Shown here: positions 9,301-14,650 of the stretch, piece by piece
How the letters are laid out: each line of letters opens with the position of its first letter
Numbering within the stretch: position 1 is the first letter of the stretch
From: Bacteroides ovatus
GTDB lineage: Bacteria > Bacteroidota > Bacteroidia > Bacteroidales > Bacteroidaceae
Length of the DNA stretch: 48,809 nt
Assembly (NCBI GenBank): GCA_030844565.1
Contig: JAUUNK010000014.1
Location: forward strand, 1-48,809
Reading direction: 5' to 3'
Program-made: the position numbers and the translations under genes
Notes under the pieces: model-generated
Told to the model about the DNA's origin: nothing
What the model saw: only the letters and a program-made list of their open reading frames with translations
The model's database searches: none

Positions 9301-9701
9301 GGAATCTTTTGATTATTGGTATCCAGTAGGAATGTCGTTTTTCCCTCTGTTGTAACGGTCCAATAGTAAGTTTCGGCATCTTTCTGTATCCCGATAATCG
9401 GAGTAGAAATCATTTGGTCGGTAGTGGCAATTGTAAAGTTATGCTCTATATTGTCTGCACCTTTGTAGGCTACAATGAAACCACCGTCGCTGGCTTCTGT
9501 GATAGAAGTGATGGCTCCCCCTTTGATAATCTGGCTCAAGGCATCTGCTTGTAGTTGCAGGCTATTGAGTTTCTCTGTCAGTAGGTCGAGATCTTTATAG
9601 ATCCCGTCAATGTCCTTCCAGGCTGCTGAGTCATCATAATCATCAGAGCAACTGCCAAGCATGGGCATAAGTAATAAGAGTAAAAGTAGAAAATTTCTCA
9701 T
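6357..9701 (-). CDS. Surface lipoprotein: DUF4988 + GLUG repeats + phosphodiester glycosidase (NAGPA) domain
   Basis: The 1114-residue protein has lipobox Cys18 followed by SDDYDDS, a strong surface-export type signal. A DUF4988 module (about 20-220), a beta segment (about 220-310) and GLUG repeats (about 310-690, with PSGRTGGIVGT and RIGGLAGG) precede a C-terminal phosphodiester glycosidase domain (about 715-1114). The last has the NAGPA-family landmarks GINTGFF (near 805), IIFCVDGR and FDGGGSTVMW (DGGGS 1074-1078). The founding mammalian enzyme removes GlcNAc from a GlcNAc-phosphate-mannose diester. Bacterial relatives are little characterised and some act on other glycosidic substrates. 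The ATG at 9701 begins at the signal peptide; the in-frame TTG at 9725 is rejected. This is the first gene of the five-gene unit, with a long AT-rich leader. Domain calls are firm; the reaction is inferred. Confidence 0.88.
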   Translation of the reverse strand: MRNFLLLLLLLMPMLGSCSDDYDDSAAWKDIDGIYKDLDLLTEKLNSLQLQADALSQIIKGGAITSITEASDGGFIVAYKGADNIEHNFTIATTDQMISTPIIGIQKDAETYYWTVTTEGKTTFLLDTNNQKIPVTGNTPKIEVDKNGYWTINGKQILDSNQKPIKAEGKIASLITKVEMNDNGTASISLGNGEKLSVNTFTLFNVEFKNAGQLAIPPITIKEGIKSLTLDYNIIRQKATQTLMLITRSDETLKVKLNSSDKTMSVTFTENFEEGTTMVMLYDTEDNILIKPVRFTLPVIENGGIATGVDFKEFIDAVTNGSSLRKFKNTEGDVVLLNNIDMQGITLKSGAGSAVGSNTTKPNTKVIYTVGQQTFNETFDGKGHSITNLSCLYNLEDGNIAHGLFNALGKSGIIKNLTISGKATITGNAPQGAAIGGLVGYCEGNILACTNKMNLSFEGTNATNVGVRMGGLVGVLFGNKIGDATQANGCTNEGILICGSITNTASGAYSAFNQGGIAGYIENGEAYIGYATNKGAISAPSGRTGGIVGTLQEGCIENCINEGLIQDDINGVFAGVAKRYNVKRIGGLAGGINTDRHIKNCINNGNVYSQNGSRTGGFVGHNAGYVQSCTNNGIILSDATVDGNNKHGAGWACGYSGTKTGVDYISDCHIGGKVGDYSIYQNNPEDAPAATYSNAVRHGAFSKEANNFSNQDESYYDWTITEECELASGIIYKHYSFTNFNQNIYAIEIDMNNPKVTFETVIADELCPNPNGNNNSNNGKILRETLSETCVRRRGEGRNIVAGINTGFFNSHDGFPRGMHIEEGEPVFVNNPHVRSLLTNHVWGFTFFDDRAVSFEKRAFAGRLKVGTKQYEYYSINDTIVRLNGKPSYDANLYTFRYVKEPHPGLTNPIGPQALFIIGKNDQPLKVNSGDFNATITQIIDGRTSSVEAPYVTSKDEWVLQVTGEKADELAQLLKTGDKVKISAELKIGTSTEPIKVHNSSMYRYVYNGVYAAPPKKEDAETINPTTNLGITQDKSKIIIFCVDGRTDNDRGLDFYEAYRVSKKLGLHDVIRFDGGGSTVMWTYENGIGKIINHASDANGERSCMNYLHVRVLE

Positions 9702-10003
9702 GTTCTTTAAATAAATTTGATTCAATGGTTAATAGCGCGCTATGTGTGACTCGTCTCTATAATGAAGAACACATGATCCGGCGAGGGTACGTAACCGTTC
9801 TTAAACTTTTTTTTTAATTAGTCAGTATTTGTAGTAAGACTTGAATCTTTCATATTAATTTCATAGTTTTGTCACCCGAAAACTTGCTGTACCCTGTACA
9901 TTTTCTTTTTTCATATTACAATATGATGTGATTTTAAGTGAGGGTGGGTATATCTTCTTTTTATTTATAGCTTTGTTGACTGGAATCTTTTGCAAAATAA
10001 ACG
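9702..10003. promoter_or_regulatory. Divergent regulatory gap between the DUF4988 unit and the ECF sigma gene
   Basis: This 302-base gap separates two divergent start codons and should hold both promoters. On the plus strand there is a good -7 element near the sigma gene (9968-9975). On the minus strand I see no TAnnTTTG element, so the DUF4988 unit may use a different sigma factor. Two inverted repeats are visible: a perfect 12-base palindrome ATAGCGCGCTAT (9732-9743), in the probable leader of the minus-strand unit, and TGTAC-CCT-GTACA (9888-9900). No coding frame is supported here. Confidence 0.55.
9968..9975 (+). promoter_or_regulatory. Candidate Bacteroides -7 element upstream of the ECF sigma gene
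   Basis: TAGCTTTG matches the Bacteroides housekeeping -7 consensus TAnnTTTG and lies 28 bases before the sigma ATG, which would leave a leader of roughly 20 bases. No TTTG is found at the usual -33 distance, so the match is partial. Confidence 0.4.
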
Positions 10004-10591
10004 ATGAATAAAACCGAATCATTTTCCGTTACTGAAGAACAACTGTTGCTGCGACAGTTGAGAGATGGAGACATGAAAAGCTATGAAACCCTCTTTCATC
10101 GTTATTATCCTACCTTTTTTGCTTTTGCCAGAGGCATGTTGAAGGATGAAGGAGCGGCGGAAGATATTATCCAGAATGTATTTATGAAAATCTGGATACA
10201 TCGCGAAGCTCTGGACGAAACAATGTCTATCAAGAACTATATCTATGTACTTTCTAAACGGGAGATTTTTAATCATCTCCGTACAAAATATAACACCCAT
10301 GTAGTGTTGACGGAGGATATGATGATGTTAGAACAGTCTTCACCTAGCGAAGAAGTTCCGGCGGATTACCGTGAATTGCGGGAAGCTGTGCAAAGTGTGA
10401 TTAATGCAATGCCTCCTAAGCGCAGAAGTGTATTCTGCCTAAGTCGTTTTAAATCCCTGACCAATCAAGAAATTGCCGATAGGCTGGGTATCTCCATTCG
10501 TACTGTTGAAAAACATATTGAATTAGCTCTTCGCATGTTTAAAGAACAATTAGGGGGATTCTTCACGCTTTTATTGGGGTGGTTTCTTTGA
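10004..10591 (+). CDS. ECF (sigma-70 family) RNA polymerase sigma factor
   Basis: The 195-residue protein has sigma region 2 (about 22-90: LFHRYYPTFFAFARGMLKD, AEDIIQNVFMKIW) and sigma region 4 (about 125-180: NAMPPKRRSVFCLSR, LTNQEIADRLGISIRTVEKHI, a helix-turn-helix for the -35 element). The hydrophobic C-terminal tail (GGFFTLLLGWFL) is usual in Bacteroides ECF factors of SusC/SusD systems. These are normally encoded next to a FecR anti-sigma gene. Here the neighbours are a non-catalytic gap with palindromes and, divergently, the DUF4988 unit; the only FecR in view is about 9 kb away and on the other strand. It is the only plus-strand gene in the window. Likely targets are the divergent DUF4988 unit or a transporter beyond the left edge (inference). 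Confidence 0.93.
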   Translation: MNKTESFSVTEEQLLLRQLRDGDMKSYETLFHRYYPTFFAFARGMLKDEGAAEDIIQNVFMKIWIHREALDETMSIKNYIYVLSKREIFNHLRTKYNTHVVLTEDMMMLEQSSPSEEVPADYRELREAVQSVINAMPPKRRSVFCLSRFKSLTNQEIADRLGISIRTVEKHIELALRMFKEQLGGFFTLLLGWFL

Positions 10592-10597
10592 TCGTAT

Positions 10598-10622
10598 AAG
10601 AGAGCATCATTTCTCTTTTAAT
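10598..10622 (+). terminator. Weak candidate terminator after the ECF sigma gene
   Basis: AAGAGA (10598-10603) pairs with TCTCTT (10612-10617) around an eight-base loop and is followed by a short TT(A) run, seven bases after the sigma stop codon. The stem is short and the T-run poor, so this is tentative. Confidence 0.35.
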
Positions 10623-10656
10623 AGAAAACTTTTCCATTGTAAGAACTACCTGCACC

Positions 10657-10717
10657 ACACCCGGGTGTCAGGCTGCATGACACCCGGGTCTTGGTATGTT
10701 TGACACCCGGGTGTCAA
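10657..10717. repeat. Three closely spaced copies of a GACACCCGGGTGTC palindrome
   Basis: Three copies of the same GC-rich palindrome lie within 61 bases: ACACCCGGGTGTCA (10657-10670), TGACACCCGGGTC with a degenerate right arm (10678-10690), and the perfect 18-base TTGACACCCGGGTGTCAA (10700-10717). Centre-to-centre spacing is about 23-24 bases, close to two helix turns. They sit between the sigma gene and the convergent oxidoreductase gene. They could be operators for a dimeric regulator or a repetitive extragenic palindrome; I cannot tell which from one window. Confidence 0.8.
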
Positions 10718-10736
10718 GCAACTCCGAATAGTCAAT

Positions 10737-10777
10737 CAAAAAAATAGAGATACGCTCCGGAAAGAACGTATCTCTAT
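10737..10777 (-). terminator. Rho-independent terminator of the large minus-strand operon
   Basis: An 11-base perfect stem, ATAGAGATACG (10744-10754) with CGTATCTCTAT (10767-10777), has a 12-base loop and, on the minus strand, is followed by seven T residues (10738-10744 complement). It lies 45 bases past the stop of the last oxidoreductase gene, so it probably ends the 38-kb operon. The A-run on the other side could give some terminator function for the plus strand too, but the minus-strand reading is better. Confidence 0.85.
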
Positions 10778-10821
10778 AAAAAAAACATACCTAATGAAGA
10801 AAAATATTCAGGGGAATAATG

Positions 10822-12165
10822 TTATACACGTATTTCCCAGCCTTTCTCATATTCTCTGCCCCAAAGCTTGTTGGCTTCCAAGTCGTTGAGGATACGTCCG
10901 CTGCTGGGGTCGATGGTCAGGGAATGGCCTACACGCTGGGCGATGTTGCCCAATTGCACCAGTTGGGTGCTGATGCAGGCATCTACGATACCGGAGTTTA
11001 GCTTCGTTCCTTTACGGATGGCGTCAAACCAGTTTTCGAAGTGGTAGGCATCCAGTTTTTCCGATGGATTGAGCAGATTACCGGTCTCGAATTTCAAGTT
11101 GCTTTTTACGTCCTTGATGACTTTTCCTTGTAAGTCTACTATTTTGTATTCATTGCCGCCGCTGATGAAGAGTGTTCCTTTCTCTCCATAAAAAGCGGTG
11201 CCTACGCCGTAGCTGTCTACGGGAGTGCTGTTGCAGCTGCGTCCTTCCCACGAGCACGATGCCTCGTCGCCAAATTGATAGGTAATAAGCTGGGTATCCG
11301 GTGTCTGCCAGTCGTCCTGAAAGCGGTAGCGCCCTCCGATAGAATCCACTTTGGTGGGATATTCCACGTCGAGTCCCCAGCGAAGGATGTCGACAAAATG
11401 GGTTCCGTTATTCAATGCCTCGCCCGTACCCCAGTTCCAGAACCAGTGCCAGTTGTAGTGAATATAGTTGTCTTTGAAGTGAGTAACACGCGGAGCGGGG
11501 CCTTGCCATAAGTCCCAGTCTAAATAATCGGGGACGGGAATCACTTTGCCTGTCCCGATAGTGGGGCGGTTGTTGACATACCATGATTTGGCATACCTCA
11601 CTTTACCGATAGTGCCCGATTTTATTTCTTCTATGGCACGAATGACGTTCGGCCACGAACGCCTTTGGTTTCCCACCTGGACCACCCGGTTGTATTTTAG
11701 TGTGGCGCGGATCAACATTTCATTCTCTGCCGGATTGTGGCTGGTGGGTTTTTCAAGATAGACGTGTTTTCCGGCTTGCATGGCCATGATAGCCGCTTTG
11801 GCATGCCAGTGGTCGGGAGTGGCAATTACTACCGCCTCAAATTCATCCGATTCCAGCATTTTGCGAATATCTTTCTCGCCTTTGGGAGTGCGTCCGCTTA
11901 TTTTATGTACGTCTGCCTGGCATTTTTCCAAGGCTCTGGAGTCGACATCGCAAAGATAGGTCACTTCGCATCCTTTCATCTTGGCGAATCCCTGTGCCAG
12001 CGCATTTCCACGGGAGTTTACACCGATGACGCCGATACGTATTTTATCATTTGCTCCAAGGATTTCGTGGTAACCGGAAGAAGTGAATCCGGGAAGGATA
12101 CTTCCTAAAGAAAGTGCGGCTGTGCCTGCTACTGTTTTTTTTATAAAATCTCTTCTTGTAGTCAT
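10822..12165 (-). CDS. Tat-exported Gfo/Idh/MocA family oxidoreductase (glycoside-processing candidate)
   Basis: The 447-residue protein opens with a twin-arginine signal (TTRRDFIKK, then TVAGTAALSLG), so it should be exported folded with bound cofactor. The Rossmann domain begins with IRIGVIGVNSRG (about 42-53), continues through CDVDSR, and ends with the EKP motif (138-140); DHWH (118-121) precedes it. The C-terminal alpha/beta domain includes YNWHWFWNWGTGEALNNGTHFVDILRWG (about 237-264), whose His and Asp residues may take part in catalysis. NAD-dependent relatives oxidise sugars or, as in GH109, cleave glycosides by a redox mechanism, but GH109 hallmark residues are not evident. The ATG at 12165 sits at the Tat signal; the in-frame TTG at 12183 adds nothing. 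It is the last gene before the terminator. The substrate is unknown. Confidence 0.85.
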   Translation of the reverse strand: MTTRRDFIKKTVAGTAALSLGSILPGFTSSGYHEILGANDKIRIGVIGVNSRGNALAQGFAKMKGCEVTYLCDVDSRALEKCQADVHKISGRTPKGEKDIRKMLESDEFEAVVIATPDHWHAKAAIMAMQAGKHVYLEKPTSHNPAENEMLIRATLKYNRVVQVGNQRRSWPNVIRAIEEIKSGTIGKVRYAKSWYVNNRPTIGTGKVIPVPDYLDWDLWQGPAPRVTHFKDNYIHYNWHWFWNWGTGEALNNGTHFVDILRWGLDVEYPTKVDSIGGRYRFQDDWQTPDTQLITYQFGDEASCSWEGRSCNSTPVDSYGVGTAFYGEKGTLFISGGNEYKIVDLQGKVIKDVKSNLKFETGNLLNPSEKLDAYHFENWFDAIRKGTKLNSGIVDACISTQLVQLGNIAQRVGHSLTIDPSSGRILNDLEANKLWGREYEKGWEIRV

Positions 12166-12247
12166 AGTGCTTATTTTTTTCAAAATTAAGAGGTTGTCAG
12201 ATAATACCGGGTTTCTTTTCCGTCAATCGGTCTTCAAAAAACGCAAC

Positions 12248-12490
12248 TTACGCTCTTTTTCTCTTGAAGAAATGGCGGAAGGCGAGGAAGAACAGGCGGG
12301 GAATCCACAGTAGAAAATAAATAAAGAAACTAATGGCGACGACATATCCTATCTGGCTGAATAGTTCGGTCCAGGGGCGGGTATATATCACGATGGCGAT
12401 GATATTGATGATAAAAGAAAGTGCAAAACTGAATAGATAGATATTTCTTTCTCTGCGTATCTTGCGGGATGTAATGATGATGTCTTTCAT
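12248..12490 (-). CDS. Small membrane protein, two predicted helices
   Basis: The 80-residue protein has a basic N-terminus (SRKIRRERN), two hydrophobic segments (about 18-37, LFSFALSFIINIIAIVIY, and about 46-70, IGYVVAISFFIYFLLW) and a basic tail (FKRKRA). No enzymatic motif is seen. It starts 3 bases after the stop of the oxidoreductase gene upstream, so the two are probably translationally coupled, and another oxidoreductase gene follows after 82 bases. Its place between two exported Gfo/Idh/MocA genes suggests a membrane partner for them, though this is only context. I do not recognise a named family with certainty. Confidence 0.75.
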   Translation of the reverse strand: MKDIIITSRKIRRERNIYLFSFALSFIINIIAIVIYTRPWTELFSQIGYVVAISFFIYFLLWIPRLFFLAFRHFFKRKRA

Positions 12491-12493
12491 GCT

Positions 12494-13819
12494 TTAAAAT
12501 TTCATGTAGGGTATTTTATATTCGTCGGGGAAGAAGATGCGGCGTTGTTCGTCCATAGCCTGATTACCGAGCAGGCAGAGCACGGTGGAACAGTAGGCTT
12601 CTTCTACTACATTTTGCGCTTTCTCTCCGGTTATACAGGATTGGCAGAAGGCAGAGAGTATAATATCCGAACCGTCTTTGTCCACTCCAATCATATTAAG
12701 TCCGTTGTTGACGTGTATATCTCCTTCGATTACAAGATGCGGTGTATACTCCATTTTTATTTCGGGACGCCAAATGGGACCGGCAGCCGGAATGGCGGCA
12801 AACACCTTGTCCTTTACCTGTCCAATGAGCTGGCGGATGCCGGAGGTAGAATGGTCTTCTTCCAGATAATAGATGCCTTTTGCCATTTCCATCGTGCCTT
12901 TGTTTCCCAGAATCTGGTCTTCCATCCCATTGAATTTGTTGGCTATCAGCGATTCGTAGGAGATTTTGGCTCCGTCGGAGTATCGATAGGTGACGTTTAC
13001 GCTGTCATACACTTCGCGCCCGTCTTTCCAGAAAACAATATCTCCCATACCAATGATGGATTCCGGCATCTTTTGAGCTGCCCAGTTGCAAACTTCGAGT
13101 TGATGACAGGCTAGTTCTGTCATCAGTCCTCCGGAGCTTTCTTTATACAGCCGCCAGTTGATTTTGCGTTCTAGCTCCGGTGAGGGGACAGGACGGCGCC
13201 AATCGGCATTTCTGAACCAATGGCATCGCATGCCGACCACGTCTCCGATGAGACCGGAATGTATCATTTGCATTCCTTTGATATATTTCTCGTCATACAT
13301 GCGTTGCATGCAGAAATAGAGTACCCGGTCCGTGTTCTGATAGGCTTGATAAATGGCCTTGCATTCTTCCAGCGTGCGTGCCATTGCTTTTTCGCAGAAT
13401 ACGTGTTTGCCTGCCGCCAGAGAATCGAGCACGATGGGGGCATGCCAGTTTAGGGGGGTGGAGATGATAACTCCGTCAATATCTGCGGCTTCCAATAGCT
13501 TATGGTAGTCGGTAAAGGATTTTGCTCCCGGGCATAGCTCCAACGCTTTCTCTAAGTTGGGGGCGTAGTTGTCGCAGACGGCAACGATTTGTGCATGGGG
13601 AATGTCTTTGAGATTGTGAATATGATATTGCCCTCTGGAACCGGTGCCGATGAGGGCAATGCGTGCTTTGTGGTTACTGATTTCTTTAAGTTTCTCAGGC
13701 GTACAGGAGATTAGCCAGGGTGTGGTGGCTAGTAAGGCTGTGCCTCCGGCTATGTATCCCAGATTTTTGATGAATTGTCTGAGGCTCAGGTCTACTCCTT
13801 TTTCAGTCTTGTTTCTCAT
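12494..13819 (-). CDS. Exported Gfo/Idh/MocA family oxidoreductase, probable lipoprotein
   Basis: The 441-residue protein starts with SLRQFIKNLGYIAGG, which aligns with a Tat motif but has only one of the two arginines, and a lipobox-like ISC (Cys39). The Rossmann part has IALIGTGSRGQYH (54-66), VCDNY, and EKA at 143-145 where EKP is usual. The C-terminal domain contains GGLMTELACHQLEVCNW, typical of substrate-facing strands in this family, and CHWFRNADWRRP. Exported members probably act on oligosaccharides with a tightly bound nicotinamide cofactor. It starts 5 bases after the ApbE gene stop and ends 3 bases before the small membrane protein gene. The changed Tat motif and EKA are unusual, but the fold is clear. 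Substrate unknown. Confidence 0.85.
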   Translation of the reverse strand: MRNKTEKGVDLSLRQFIKNLGYIAGGTALLATTPWLISCTPEKLKEISNHKARIALIGTGSRGQYHIHNLKDIPHAQIVAVCDNYAPNLEKALELCPGAKSFTDYHKLLEAADIDGVIISTPLNWHAPIVLDSLAAGKHVFCEKAMARTLEECKAIYQAYQNTDRVLYFCMQRMYDEKYIKGMQMIHSGLIGDVVGMRCHWFRNADWRRPVPSPELERKINWRLYKESSGGLMTELACHQLEVCNWAAQKMPESIIGMGDIVFWKDGREVYDSVNVTYRYSDGAKISYESLIANKFNGMEDQILGNKGTMEMAKGIYYLEEDHSTSGIRQLIGQVKDKVFAAIPAAGPIWRPEIKMEYTPHLVIEGDIHVNNGLNMIGVDKDGSDIILSAFCQSCITGEKAQNVVEEAYCSTVLCLLGNQAMDEQRRIFFPDEYKIPYMKF

Positions 13820-13824
13820 ATATT

Positions 13825-14634
13825 TTATAGCATGTATAGGGTTCCTTTTACGTTATCGAAGTTTTTACTTATTTCTTTCTGTTCCGTTTCGCTGGCAATC
13901 ATCCAGACGGTGCTAAGTACTTCCGCATCCAACGGGTCGGTGGCTACGATAGTGGCGGTTTGCCGTTGTCCGTTGTAGACTCCGGTTGTCGGATTTATGA
14001 TATGCCCGGAATAACGGAAGGTGTTGCCGGAGGTGGATAGCGCCTCGTTTCTCAACTTAAACTCCCCTAAGGGCATTTGAGTATAGGGATTCAGTAGGCT
14101 TACTTTCCAGCAGTCACCATACGGATGATGTCCCATCCCCAGGATGGAACTGTTTCCGAAGTCGATAAAAGCATGTTCTATATCTTCTTGCAGAAGAAGG
14201 TGACGAATCTTTTTTAAGGCATATCCTTTGGCGAAGCCGCCCAAATCAAGCGATAGGGGAGAAGTCGTGGAATAAATATTCAGTTTATCAGCGTGTTGCA
14301 GGCAAGAGAAATCTTTCAGGGTGATGTCGAAAAGATGGAAAGTCTTTTCATAATAGTATCGGCAGAGACAGAGGATTTCTTCTAATTCTTCACTGATACA
14401 AATGGGAGTCGTAGAGAGGCGGGAGTTTATCCGGGCGATTTCGCTGTGGGCATCGAAGCGGTTCAACATCTTATCCAGTCTTTCCAATTCGTCCGTAAGA
14501 GTGAGCCATATACGGTTTATCCGGTCGGTATCCGGATGAATAACCAGGATATCAAACCGGGTCCCCATAATATGAGGAATGAATCCATGAAACATGGATT
14601 CACTGACGTAATATTTAGTCTCTGCTTCTAACAC
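13825..14634 (-). CDS. apbE: FAD:protein FMN transferase (ApbE family), apparently without signal peptide
   Basis: The 269-residue protein matches ApbE: IMGTRFDILV near the N-terminus (22-31), LDLGGFAKGYAL (129-140), IDFGNSSILGMG (157-168), LSTSGNTFRYSGHIINPTTG (199-218) and the metal-site stretch DPLDAEVLSTV (233-243). ApbE uses FAD to attach FMN covalently to Thr/Ser of target redox proteins. Bacteroides ApbE is usually a periplasmic lipoprotein, but no signal peptide or lipobox is visible here. I use the GTG at 14634 because an AGAAAGG run lies about 12 bases upstream and the frame upstream is occupied; an ATG at 14595 is possible. It lies between two Gfo/Idh/MocA genes. No obvious flavinylation target motif is seen in the neighbours. 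Confidence 0.88.
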   Translation of the reverse strand: MLEAETKYYVSESMFHGFIPHIMGTRFDILVIHPDTDRINRIWLTLTDELERLDKMLNRFDAHSEIARINSRLSTTPICISEELEEILCLCRYYYEKTFHLFDITLKDFSCLQHADKLNIYSTTSPLSLDLGGFAKGYALKKIRHLLLQEDIEHAFIDFGNSSILGMGHHPYGDCWKVSLLNPYTQMPLGEFKLRNEALSTSGNTFRYSGHIINPTTGVYNGQRQTATIVATDPLDAEVLSTVWMIASETEQKEISKNFDNVKGTLYML

Positions 14635-14650
14635 TGGTCCGTGCCTTTCT

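Noticed and set aside
9702..9725. An in-frame TTG start at 9725 for the large DUF4988/NAGPA protein
   Set aside because: The ATG at 9701 begins the lipoprotein signal; the extension would spoil the short signal peptide.
10657..10717. The palindrome triplet as a CRISPR array
   Set aside because: Repeats are short, palindromic and only three, the intervals are about 10 bases, and no cas gene is near.
10822..12165. Assignment of the Tat oxidoreductase to GH109 alpha-N-acetylgalactosaminidase
   Set aside because: Only the general Gfo/Idh/MocA features are visible; the GH109-specific stretches I know are not evident.
12166..12183. An in-frame TTG start at 12183 for the Tat-exported oxidoreductase
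   Set aside because: The ATG at 12165 gives the normal Tat signal spacing.
12181..12188. A TAATTTTG element on the minus strand before the last oxidoreductase gene
   Set aside because: It matches TAnnTTTG but lies only 15 bases from the start codon, in an AT-rich tract, so chance is likely.
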